DNA of 64,000 nt from Lachnospiraceae bacterium UBA7086 (GTDB lineage: Bacteria > Bacillota > Clostridia > Lachnospirales > Lachnospiraceae), in NCBI GenBank assembly GCA_002492525.1, contig DKZA01000036.1, positions 1 through 64,000 on the forward strand, in the 5' to 3' direction. This document shows positions 43,907 through 51,900 of the stretch, piece by piece. Each line of letters begins with the position of its first letter. The first letter of the stretch is position 1. The notes beneath the pieces were generated by a model. That model made no database searches. It was not told the DNA's origin and saw nothing but the letters and a program-made list of their open reading frames with translations. The translations under genes and the position numbers were made by a program.

Positions 43907-44275
43907 ATGGATATTTATCAATTCTGGAAAGATGTTTTAGAACAAAATGCGGATGCCATCAGAGAGTATTTTGATAAAAACGCCTATATAAACTGGCACT
44001 GTACCAATGAACATTTTAACGTGGATGAATTTATCATTGCCAATTGTGAATATCCCGGGGATTGGGAGGGCGAAGTAGAAAGAGTTGAAAAAACAGATGA
44101 TTTATGGATTACCGTAACCCATGTGTACCCGAAAGACCGAACACTGTCATTCCACGTGACGTCTTTTATTAAAATTATGGATGATAAAATTACAGCGGTT
44201 GATGAATATTGGGCGGACGATGGCATGGCGCCCAAATGGCGGCTGGATAAACAGATTGGAGTACAGATAAAGTGA
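43907..44275 (+). CDS. SnoaL/NTF2-like protein
   Basis: The 122-residue protein has a long N-terminal helix (MDIYQFWKDVLEQNADAIRE) and then strands ending in EYWADDG, a pattern seen in NTF2-like proteins that use a conical pocket for ligand binding. There is no clear catalytic motif, so its job is unknown. It resembles uncharacterised small Clostridia proteins annotated as SnoaL-like. AAAGGTG lies upstream of the ATG. Neighbours are a VOC protein and a toxin-antitoxin pair. Confidence 0.65.
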   Translation: MDIYQFWKDVLEQNADAIREYFDKNAYINWHCTNEHFNVDEFIIANCEYPGDWEGEVERVEKTDDLWITVTHVYPKDRTLSFHVTSFIKIMDDKITAVDEYWADDGMAPKWRLDKQIGVQIK

Positions 44276-44337
44276 ACTTGCTTTATTGAGAATATACTGG
44301 TTTATGGTTATAATAGTGAATACAGGAGGTGAAGTAT

Positions 44338-44514
44338 ATGACGAATTCGCAGGCATGGGATTATGCGATTGGAATGATAAAAGTTGATGGGTTGGAGCCA
44401 ACAGATGATTTTAAGAAATATATTGAAAAAGAAAAAAAAGGCGAGGTAACTATGGAAGATGCAAAACGTTTCCTCGATAAAAAATATAAAATGAAGGAAC
44501 TGCAAAATGCGTGA
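44338..44514 (+). CDS. VbhA-like antitoxin of the Fic toxin
   Basis: This 58-residue protein matches the VbhA class I antitoxin layout: a first helix ending in VDGLEPTDDF, then EKGE-type short helices (KKGEVTMEDAKRFLDKKY). In VbhA the first helix carries the (S/T)xxxE(G/N) inhibitory motif whose Glu blocks ATP binding in Fic. Here the aligned residues read M-I-K-V-D-G, so Ser is Met and Glu is Asp. AGGAGGT lies seven bases upstream of the ATG at 44338. It overlaps the Fic gene by 8 bases, as expected for a coupled toxin-antitoxin pair. Confidence 0.7.
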   Translation: MTNSQAWDYAIGMIKVDGLEPTDDFKKYIEKEKKGEVTMEDAKRFLDKKYKMKELQNA

Positions 44515-45130
44515 TCCATATCTTTATGAAGAGGAACCGATTTTAAAAAATAAGCTGAATATCCATAAGAAGGAATTGTTGGATAACGCTGAAGCTGATT
44601 ATGTCGTTTTTCGTTTGAAGGATCTGGCATTAAATCCACTTCCAGGAAATTACAATACGGAACATTTGTTACAAATGCATGAGTTTATTTTTCAAGATTT
44701 ATATGATTGGGCAGGGCAGCCGAGGAGTATTTCTATTTACAAAGAGGAGGATATACTTGGTGGCCTGTCTATTGAATATTCTGAACCATCTGATATTGTA
44801 AATGATATACATCGTGTACTTGCCGACATGAGATTCAAAATGTGGAATTACATGGAACCGGTTCAATTGGCCAATGAATTCTGCGCTTCTTTGGCCAATC
44901 TTTGGAAAATTCATCCATTTAGAGAAGGAAATACCAGAACAACAATTACTTTTTGCTGTCAATTTGCAGATGAAATGGGGTTCCCAATTAACAGAAAGTT
45001 ATTTGAAGAAAACAGTATATATGTAAGAATGGCGCTGGTTGCATATAATGCGTATTTTTCTGATGGAAGTGATTTCTCGAAAAAGGAGTATCTTGAAAAA
45101 ATTGTGTTTGATGCGCTTGGTAGAAGATAA
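44507..45130 (+). CDS. Fic/DOC family AMP-transferase toxin
   Basis: The Fic active-site motif HPFREGNTR (canonical HxFx(D/E)GNxR) is at about residue 136, with the preceding helix pattern of Fic proteins (LANLWKIHPF). At 207 residues it has the size of a class I Fic toxin regulated by a separate antitoxin. By family knowledge it would transfer AMP (or another nucleotide) to a host protein, such as a topoisomerase, and stop growth. The partner gene lies directly upstream and overlaps it by 8 bases. The region is more AT-rich than its flanks, a hint of acquired DNA. Confidence 0.85.
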   Translation: MRDPYLYEEEPILKNKLNIHKKELLDNAEADYVVFRLKDLALNPLPGNYNTEHLLQMHEFIFQDLYDWAGQPRSISIYKEEDILGGLSIEYSEPSDIVNDIHRVLADMRFKMWNYMEPVQLANEFCASLANLWKIHPFREGNTRTTITFCCQFADEMGFPINRKLFEENSIYVRMALVAYNAYFSDGSDFSKKEYLEKIVFDALGRR

Positions 45131-45161
45131 ATAAAGTAAATACAGAAACAGGAGGCGTTAC

Positions 45162-45863
45162 ATGGATCAGCCGAAACTGACACCAGAGCAGAAAAAGACC
45201 GAGATTGATTTATGGATTATATTATGCGTTACATTGGGCGTTTTCTTTGGTTATGCATTAAAGGGCAATCAGCTAAGAAATTTTGTTATAAATACGGAAA
45301 TCTCTGTTATCCCGCGTCTATTGGTCAATGCGGGAGTACAATTTGGCATAGCTGGACTTGGCGTTACGATTGTCTGTATTCTGAGAAAAGAAAAATTTAC
45401 GTTATATGGCTTGAGAAAAGCTGACACGATCAAGGCTGTTGCCGGGACAGTCGTATCTTTTTTACCTTATATCTGCTACATAGTGATTTCCGGACAGTTT
45501 CACGGCTATCGTCCTTTCAGTATTTTAGTGACGGATGACGTGATTGCAAGCGGCTTCCCGATTGCTGTATTGGGGATGATGCTGATTGCTGTCGTGTGGG
45601 GATTTTTTGAGGGGTTTAATTATGCTGTAATCTGTGAGAAAATCAGTAAAAGATATCCTCCCAAAAACACATGGTTAGATTATGGTGCCATTACCTGTGC
45701 AGTCTTTTGTATACTGTTCCATTCCATGAACATATCTTTCTGGGGCATGGTTGAGATGGTTACGACCTTTCTTGCGATTTATGGAATGTTGATTGTAAAG
45801 AAGCAGACCGGAAACGCCTGGGGGTGTGTCTTTGCTTTCTGTTTTATCTGGAACGCTTTATAA
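45162..45863 (+). CDS. Polytopic membrane protein, possibly CPBP-like
   Basis: A 233-residue protein with about seven hydrophobic segments and a charged N-terminus. The segment WGFFEGFNYAVI (about residue 146) and a later FHSMNIS (about 184) look like weakened CPBP motifs (EExxxRG and FHxxxN) with the first Glu and the Arg missing, so it would not be an active protease of that kind. I do not recognise the family with confidence. AGGAGGCG precedes the ATG. It lies between the Fic pair and a small protein of unknown function. Confidence 0.5.
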   Translation: MDQPKLTPEQKKTEIDLWIILCVTLGVFFGYALKGNQLRNFVINTEISVIPRLLVNAGVQFGIAGLGVTIVCILRKEKFTLYGLRKADTIKAVAGTVVSFLPYICYIVISGQFHGYRPFSILVTDDVIASGFPIAVLGMMLIAVVWGFFEGFNYAVICEKISKRYPPKNTWLDYGAITCAVFCILFHSMNISFWGMVEMVTTFLAIYGMLIVKKQTGNAWGCVFAFCFIWNAL

Positions 45864-45888
45864 TTTTAATCTTTGAAAGAGGTAATTT

Positions 45889-46098
45889 ATGATGAGTAAA
45901 TATGATTCTTTATGGGAGTATGTGCAGAAGAACGGGAGTCAATCTTTTCAGCTGACGTTTGAAGAAATACAGGGTATTGTGGGAATACCGATAGACCATT
46001 CTTTTCTGAAATACAAAAAAGAACTTACCGAATACGGATATGAGGTGGGGAAAATATCCATGAAAGAGCAGACGGTTATCTTTCATAAGTTGGATTGA
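45889..46098 (+). CDS. Small DUF7662-like protein
   Basis: This 69-residue protein begins MMSKYDSLWEYVQKNG and continues with LTFEEIQGIVGIPID. The pattern YDxLxxY followed by LTFxEIxxIxGxPL is shared with small bacterial proteins that often sit near defence or mobile genes. I cannot name its function. GAAAGAGG lies upstream. The C-terminal half (KISMKEQTVIFHKLD) looks like one more strand-helix unit. Confidence 0.5.
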   Translation: MMSKYDSLWEYVQKNGSQSFQLTFEEIQGIVGIPIDHSFLKYKKELTEYGYEVGKISMKEQTVIFHKLD

Positions 46099-46131
46099 TC
46101 AGGATAAGGTGCCTGAAAGGAGAAATATGTC

Positions 46132-46692
46132 ATGTGCGATATCATGAAATTTGCTGACAGAGAAGAATTCAGGCAGTGGCTTTTAGAGCATTGCCAGTCA
46201 AGTGACGGCGTCTGGCTTTTATTTGGTAAAGCCGGCGGGCCGAAAACAATGAAAGCAGGAGAGGCCCTGGAAGAGGCGCTCTGTTTTGGATGGATTGACG
46301 GGCAGATGCAAAGCATCGACGATAAGTCCTATAAGAAGTATTTTTCCATGCGCAGGGAGAAGAGTAAGTGGTCGGAGAAAAATAAAGCTTTGGCCCAGAG
46401 TCTTGAAGAACGGGGACTTATGACCGATTTTGGCAGAAAGAAAATTGAAGAAGCCAAGGAGAACGGACAGTGGGATGCGCCCAAACCCATGCCTGTCACA
46501 GAGGAACAGATTGCCCGTCTAGCTGCGCTGTTAGAAGGATATGAGCCTGCCTGTACCAATTTTCAGGCCATGTCCTTATCCGTTAAGAAAACTTACACGA
46601 AGGCATACCTTGCTGCCAAAACAGAAGCAGGGCGGGAAAAACGGATTGCCTGGATGGTAGACAGACTCAACCAGAATTTGAAACCGATGTGA
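46132..46692 (+). CDS. YdeI/OmpD-associated family protein
   Basis: The sequence has the YdeI pattern: WLLEHCQSSDGVWLLFGK, EALCFGWIDGQMQSIDDKSYKKYFSMRREKSKWSEKNK, and a C-terminal helical domain ending in the RLNQNLKP motif. Family length is about 190 residues, which fits. In E. coli the relative is linked to acid and stress resistance, but the biochemical role is unknown. AAAGGAG lies upstream of the start. It is one more short single gene in the accessory stretch and is followed 19 bases later by a methyltransferase gene. Confidence 0.8.
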   Translation: MCDIMKFADREEFRQWLLEHCQSSDGVWLLFGKAGGPKTMKAGEALEEALCFGWIDGQMQSIDDKSYKKYFSMRREKSKWSEKNKALAQSLEERGLMTDFGRKKIEEAKENGQWDAPKPMPVTEEQIARLAALLEGYEPACTNFQAMSLSVKKTYTKAYLAAKTEAGREKRIAWMVDRLNQNLKPM

Positions 46693-46710
46693 CAAAGGAG
46701 CAATATAGCA

Positions 46711-47292
46711 GTGGTATTTCAGATAATAGCGATTCTCATTTTGACAGCATTTTATGGATGCTATTTCATCAAAATGATAGGTCAGCGCCATAAAGGAATA
46801 AAGACCGATCAACTGGGCAAAGGGAAAGCTGGGGTTGCAAAATATATTGAGATAACAATGAAGATTGCAACCTGCATAGTTCCTGTGGCAGAGATTGTAA
46901 GCATCGTGATGGATACGACTATCTTTTCTGTACCAGTGAGAGGAATCGGAGCCTGTATAGCGATTATGGGTTTAGGTGCTTTTATTATTTCTGTTTTGAC
47001 CATGCGGGACAGTTGGCGGGCTGGCGTATCCAGCACGGAAAAGACAGAATTTGTGACAAGGGGTATCTATCAGATCAGCCGTAATCCCGCATTTATGGGT
47101 TTTGATTTGGTATATATTGGAATGATAGTAATGTTTTTTAATTGGCCGCTTTTCATAGTTTCTGTTTTTGCAATGGTTATGTTTCATTTGCAGATCAGAT
47201 ATGTGGAAGAAAGGTTTTTATGCGAAGCATTTGGAACGGAATATTTGCATTATCAGAAAAAGGTTTGTCGGTATGTTGGAAGAAGACGGTAA
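46711..47292 (+). CDS. Isoprenylcysteine carboxyl methyltransferase-like membrane protein
   Basis: The 193-residue protein has four or five membrane segments and the C-terminal SAM-binding signature of ICMT/PEMT enzymes: GIYQISRNPAFMGF, then EERFLCEAFGTEYLHYQKKVCRYVGR with the conserved E-F-G-x-x-Y pattern. Members methylate lipid-like or phenolic acceptors at the membrane; the acceptor is unknown. The start is GTG at 46711, with AAAGGAG ten bases upstream. The next feature downstream is a strong promoter for the ToxN-like module. Confidence 0.8.
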   Translation: MVFQIIAILILTAFYGCYFIKMIGQRHKGIKTDQLGKGKAGVAKYIEITMKIATCIVPVAEIVSIVMDTTIFSVPVRGIGACIAIMGLGAFIISVLTMRDSWRAGVSSTEKTEFVTRGIYQISRNPAFMGFDLVYIGMIVMFFNWPLFIVSVFAMVMFHLQIRYVEERFLCEAFGTEYLHYQKKVCRYVGRRR

Positions 47293-47299
47293 AAAATGA

Positions 47300-47328
47300 T
47301 TGACATATTTTGACTTGATTTATATAAT
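47300..47328 (+). promoter_or_regulatory. Consensus promoter of the type III toxin-antitoxin module
   Basis: TTGACA (47300-47305) and TATAAT (47323-47328) with a 17-bp spacer give a perfect sigma-A promoter, the strongest in the window. It is suited to abundant transcription of a short RNA. Confidence 0.8.
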
Positions 47329-47334
47329 AATAAT

Positions 47335-47445
47335 ATAGATGAGCAATCATCTGGTGAGTCCTACCGTTAAGTGGAATCGATAAGAGAGTATTTCCGTTGC
47401 GACGGATACTACCAGAAGGCTATGCATTAGCATAGCCTTCTGTGT
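47335..47445 (+). ncRNA. Candidate RNA antitoxin of a type III module
   Basis: Transcription from the strong promoter would start near 47335 and meet a hairpin (AGAAGGCTATGC/GCATAGCCTTCT, 47414-47441) before the toxin gene, the arrangement seen in ToxIN, AbiQ and CptIN loci. Two imperfect 30-base units, GAGTnnTnCCGTTnnGnnGGA, start at 47356 and 47386, and the second can fold into an AGTA/TACT stem capped by CCGT-TGCG-ACGG. No ORF of note exists. The repeat number and length are smaller than in known examples, so this assignment depends largely on context. Confidence 0.55.
47414..47445 (+). terminator. Attenuating terminator between antitoxin RNA and toxin gene
   Basis: A perfect 12-bp stem, AGAAGGCTATGC (47414-47425) with GCATAGCCTTCT (47430-47441), with a 4-base ATTA loop, followed by GTGTTAC with few T. 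This leaky form would let some transcripts run on into the toxin gene. Confidence 0.65.
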
Positions 47446-47464
47446 TACTAAGGAGTAATGTGTT

Positions 47465-47950
47465 GTGGGTGAGCGACTAAAATTATATTATGTAAATTTA
47501 AAATATATTCGTAATTTACATAGTGTGGATACTCATGTTCCTTCTATATCACCACAGATTGGGAAGCAGAACAGGCCTTTTCTTGGGGTGGTGGTTATGG
47601 TAAATGGCTCAAAATATTGTATTCCTCTTTCTTCTAATTCTGTAAAAAAGAATAAAGACTTTGATTCTATGCGGGAAAATATTACGTTCCGTAAGATACG
47701 GGATAAAAAGGGAAAGGTTTTGTCAGCTTTGAACTTGAATAATATGATACCTATACGAGATGAATATATAAAAGAAATTAATCTTAAAATTTTACCAACT
47801 GATTCTGTATCGGTAAGACAGTGGAAGAAATTATGTGCAAAAGAACTTGATTGGTGTCAATCAAATCATGTTGAAATAGAACGTTTGGCGAATGAATTGC
47901 ACAAAAATATTGTTCTGGAGAGTCTTTTCACAAAAGAAAAATTTGTTTGA
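47465..47950 (+). CDS. Type III toxin, ToxN/AbiQ family
   Basis: The 161-residue protein follows the ToxN/AbiQ fold: LKLYYVNLKYIRNL at the start, RPFLGVVVMVNGSKYCIPLSS near residue 37, then FRKI, and LSALNLNNMIPI near 85, followed by a helical C-terminus. Known members are endoribonucleases that are held inactive by a repeated RNA. The Ser pair PLSS fits, but the Pro-Lys that usually follows (PLTSPK) is replaced by Asn-Ser, and lysines come only 3-4 residues later. The start is GTG at 47465 with AAGGAG nine bases upstream. A promoter and a hairpin-ended RNA precede it. It may act in phage defence. Confidence 0.8.
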   Translation: MGERLKLYYVNLKYIRNLHSVDTHVPSISPQIGKQNRPFLGVVVMVNGSKYCIPLSSNSVKKNKDFDSMRENITFRKIRDKKGKVLSALNLNNMIPIRDEYIKEINLKILPTDSVSVRQWKKLCAKELDWCQSNHVEIERLANELHKNIVLESLFTKEKFV

Positions 47951-48031
47951 ATTTTCCGGCATTGGAAGAAGAATGTAACAGAAACAGGAACGTTCCTGAT
48001 AAAAACTCATAAATGATGGAGAAACGCCAGT

Positions 48032-48301
48032 ATGAATACAAAAATAAACAGTGGATTATATCAGGTAGTCAACGCGGTAATCCTATCCGGTATTATTCTT
48101 ATGTTCTTAGGCACCTATTATTGTGTGATCAAGGCGGGAATCCCTTATCAGGATCCGCCGTTAGAGTTACAGATACAATATATTGTCAATATGAAAATTG
48201 GGGAGACACTGCTGAAAAACGGTTTGCTGATGATACTGTGCAGTGGCAGTGTTCGTTTGGTTCTGTTGTGGAAGACGAAAAATATGGGATGTAAGAAGTA
48301 G
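48032..48301 (+). CDS. Small two-helix membrane protein
   Basis: An 89-residue product with a hydrophobic segment at about residues 13-34 and a second at about 64-82. I chose this frame over an overlapping one (48013) because it encodes coherent membrane helices and has GGAGAA before the ATG. No family is recognised. It lies just downstream of the ToxN-like gene, and may or may not belong with it. Confidence 0.5.
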   Translation: MNTKINSGLYQVVNAVILSGIILMFLGTYYCVIKAGIPYQDPPLELQIQYIVNMKIGETLLKNGLLMILCSGSVRLVLLWKTKNMGCKK

Positions 48302-48325
48302 ATAGACATCGAGGAGGGAAAATTC

Positions 48326-48778
48326 ATGGAATTTGTCAGAACCGATGGTAAAAATGAAGATTTTATAGAAAACTGCAGGCTTTTGGATGAGGATTTAGAC
48401 AGACGTGTGGGAAAACAAATCAAAAGGGATAAATATCAGAAGTATAATCAGCTGGATGAGATACAGGAAGCAATCGTTGTTTATGAGGGTAATAAGGCAG
48501 TGGGCGGCGGTGCGATCAGGAGATATGATGCGGAAACCATAGAGCTAAAGAGAGTATTTGTACATAACGAGTATCAGGGACAGGGGATAGGAAGCAGACT
48601 GGTCCAAATATTGATAGACTGGGCAATTGAGTTGGGATATCAAAGAATGATTCTGGAAACGGGGGAATTGTTGGCGGAGTCCTGCGCCGTATATCAGAAA
48701 CTGGGATTCCAGGTGATTCCGAATTATGGTCCCTATGTGAATATGCCGGAATCTTTGTGTATGGCAAGGGATTTATAG
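48326..48778 (+). CDS. GNAT family N-acetyltransferase
   Basis: The acetyl-CoA-binding signature is complete: [23 protein letters not shown] (about residues 73-95), in which QGQGIGS is the loop that grips the pyrophosphate. The N-terminal strand region and the last strand ([13 protein letters not shown]) fit a 150-residue single-domain GNAT enzyme. It transfers acetyl to an amine; the acceptor is unknown. GAGGAGGG precedes the ATG. It is the last gene of the accessory stretch before glutamate synthase. Confidence 0.9.
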   Translation: MEFVRTDGKNEDFIENCRLLDEDLDRRVGKQIKRDKYQKYNQLDEIQEAIVVYEGNKAVGGGAIRRYDAETIELKRVFVHNEYQGQGIGSRLVQILIDWAIELGYQRMILETGELLAESCAVYQKLGFQVIPNYGPYVNMPESLCMARDL

Positions 48779-48873
48779 TTGGGCTTATTTTTAATATATA
48801 GGAAATAAGACTGACAATTCAAATTGAATTATAAAATATTCAAATAATCTGACAATTTCACAAAAAGTCTATA

Positions 48874-48902
48874 TTTACAATTTCCCTGGTTGGGTGTATT
48901 AT
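48874..48902 (+). promoter_or_regulatory. gltB promoter
   Basis: TTTACA (48874-48879) and TATTAT (48897-48902) are 17 bp apart, 82 bases before the gltB start. Confidence 0.55.
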
Positions 48903-48913
48903 TGTATACATGT

Positions 48914-48960
48914 AGAACGCAAAGGAGCGCTAGATGTCTTCTTTGCGTTCTTTAATTTTC
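48914..48960 (+). promoter_or_regulatory. Leader hairpin in front of gltB
   Basis: AGAACGCAAAG (48914-48924) pairs perfectly with CTTTGCGTTCT (48941-48951) over a 16-base loop. Directly after come TTAATTTTC, which is a weak T tail. It begins within a few bases of the predicted start site and could be an attenuator or a stability element. It is not a known riboswitch form. Confidence 0.5.
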
Positions 48961-48983
48961 ATCAAAAGTCAGGAGAAAAGCGT

Positions 48984-51900
48984 ATGTTTGATGTAAAAAG
49001 AACCATTCCTAATTCCCCTTTATACCGGGAAGAATTTGAACATGACAACTGCGGTATTGGCGCCTGTGTCAATATCAAAGGCAAGAAGAGTCGTGCTATC
49101 GTGGAAAATGCGCTTAAGATTGTGGAGAATCTGGAGCACAGGGCCGGTAAGGATGCGGAAGGAGAGACTGGTGACGGTGTGGGGATTCTCACCCAGATGC
49201 CCCATAAGTTTATGGTCAAGGTGACAAAAGGTCTGGGCTTTGATATCGGCGGGGAAAGAGAGTACGGTGTGGGAACTTTTTTCTTTCCGCAGGATGAGCT
49301 GCAGCGCAACCAGGCCAAGAAGATGTTTGAGATTATCGCTGAGAAAGAGGGGTTACAGTTCCTTGGCTGGCGGGATGTACCTACGGTGCCCTCAGTGCTG
49401 GGGCATAAGGCGGTGGAGTGTATGCCTTGTATCATGCAGGCGTTTATTAAGAAGCCTGCGGGGGTGGAAAAGGGACTTGATTTTGACAGGAAACTGTACA
49501 TTTTAAGGCGTACCTTTGAACAGTCTACGGATGTGACTTATGTAGTCAGTTTATCCAGCAGGACAATCGTATATAAGGGTATGTTCCTGGTGGGTCAGCT
49601 CCGCACTTTCTTTGCGGATTTACAGGATAAGGATTATGAGTCGGCGATTGCGGTGGTGCACTCCCGTTTTTCCACCAATACGAACCCCAGCTGGGAACGG
49701 GCTCATCCGAACCGCTTTATTGTTCATAACGGAGAGATTAATACCATACGCGGCAATGCGGATAAGATGCAGGCCAGGGAGGAGAATATGGAGTCTGAGC
49801 ATCTGCAGGGACAGATGCATAAGATCCTGCCGGCCATCAATGCTTCCGGTTCCGATTCGGCCATGTTAGATAACACGTTGGAATTTCTGGTGATGAGCGG
49901 GATGCCTCTGCCGCTGGCAGTGATGATTACGATTCCGGAACCCTGGGAGAACAATAAGACTATGTCCCAGAAGAAAAAGGACTTCTATCAGTATTATGCA
50001 ACCATGATGGAGCCCTGGGACGGTCCGGCCTCGATATTGTTTTGTGACGGAGATATCATAGGCGCGGTGCTTGACCGGAACGGTCTACGGCCTTCTCGTT
50101 ATATGATCACAGATGATGACACCCTGATTCTTTCCTCTGAGGTGGGGGTATTGGATATTGAACCATCCAGGATTGTAATGAAAGAGAGACTGCATCCGGG
50201 TAAGATGCTCCTGGTGGATACCGTGCAGGGCAGGGTCATTGATGATGATGAGTTAAAAGAAAAATATGCTTCTGCTCAGCCCTATGGCGAGTGGCTGGAC
50301 AGCAAGTTAGTGACTTTAAAAGAACTGAAGATTCCCAACCAGCGTGTGCCGGAGTTTACCTATGAAGAGAGACAGCGCATGCAGAAGGCTTTCGGCTATA
50401 CTTATGAGGATTTAAAGACCAGTATTCTGCCGATGGCGAAAAACGGTGCCGAAGCGATTGCGGCCATGGGCGTGGATACGCCGATTCCGGTGCTTTCCAG
50501 AGCCCATCATCCGCTGTTCCATTATTTCAAGCAGCTTTTTGCACAGGTGACGAATCCGCCTATTGATGCGATCCGTGAAGAGGTGGTTACGTCCACTACC
50601 GTCTATCTGGGACAGGATGGCAACCTTTTAGAGGAGATGCCGGAGAACTGCAACATGCTCAGGGTACATAATCCCATTCTCACCAGTACGGATCTTCTGA
50701 AGATTAAGACCATGAAGGCGGAAGGATTCAAGGTGGAGGTAATTCCCATCACCTACTATAAGAATACCAGATTGGAAAAGGCCATTGACAGACTTTTTGT
50801 GGAGGTAGACAGAGCCTACCGCGATGGGGTAAATATCATCATTCTCTCTGACAGAGGGGTGGATGAGAACAGGGTGGCAATTCCGTCGCTGTTGGCCGTA
50901 TCAGCTCTGCAGCAGCATCTGGTCAGTACCAAGAAAAGAACCAGTGTGGATATCATCTTAGAGTCGGCGGAACCCAGGGAGGTACATCATTTTGCCACCT
51001 TGTTAGGCTTTGGGGCATCGGCAGTGAATCCCTATCTGGCGCAGGAGAGTATCAAGGAGTTAATTGATAATCACATGCTGGATAAAGATTATTATGCGGC
51101 CGTGGATGACTATAACAGTGCGATTCTGCATGGTATTGTGAAGATTGCGTCCAAGATGGGCATTTCCACGATTCAATCTTATCAGGGTTCCAAGATTTTT
51201 GAGGCAATCGGCATTGATAAAGATGTGATCAATAAGTATTTCACGAATACCGTGTGCCGGGTGGGCGGTATTACCTTGAAAGATATTGAGGAAGAGGTAG
51301 ATACCCTTCATTCCATGGCTTTTGACCCGCTCGGTCTATCTACGGATACTACATTGGACAGCATAGGACATCACCAGATGAGAAGCGGAGCGGATGAGCA
51401 CCTCTATAATCCGGAGACCATTCATTTATTGCAAGAGTCAACCAGACGCGGGGATTATGAACTGTTTAAACAATATACCAAAGCGGTCAATAATGAGGAG
51501 AGCATCAAGAATCTGCGGGGACTGATGGACTTTAATTATCCGAAGAAACCCGTGCCAATAGAGGAAGTAGAGAGTGTTGACACCATTGTCACAAGGTTTA
51601 AGACAGGGGCCATGTCCTATGGTTCCATTTCCCGGGAGGCTCATGAGACTATGGCCATTGCCATGAACCGCCTGCACGGCAAGTCCAACTCCGGCGAGGG
51701 CGGAGAAGATAAAGAGAGACTGACGGTGGGGCCCGATGGTCTGAATCGTTGTTCGGCTATCAAGCAGGTGGCCAGCGGACGGTTTGGTGTCACCAGTGAA
51801 TACTTAAACAGTGCTCAGGAGATTCAGATTAAGATGGCCCAGGGAGCAAAACCGGGTGAAGGCGGGCATCTGCCCGGCGGCAAAGTATATCCCTGGATTG

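Noticed and set aside
47335..47445. Riboswitch or T-box leader for the gene at 47465
   Set aside because: No conserved T-box or riboswitch core was recognised, and the product is a ToxN/AbiQ-type protein, for which a repeat RNA fits better.
48013..48294. Reading frame overlapping the small membrane protein gene
   Set aside because: The frame at 48032 encodes two clean hydrophobic segments and has a ribosome-binding site. This one is the out-of-frame version.
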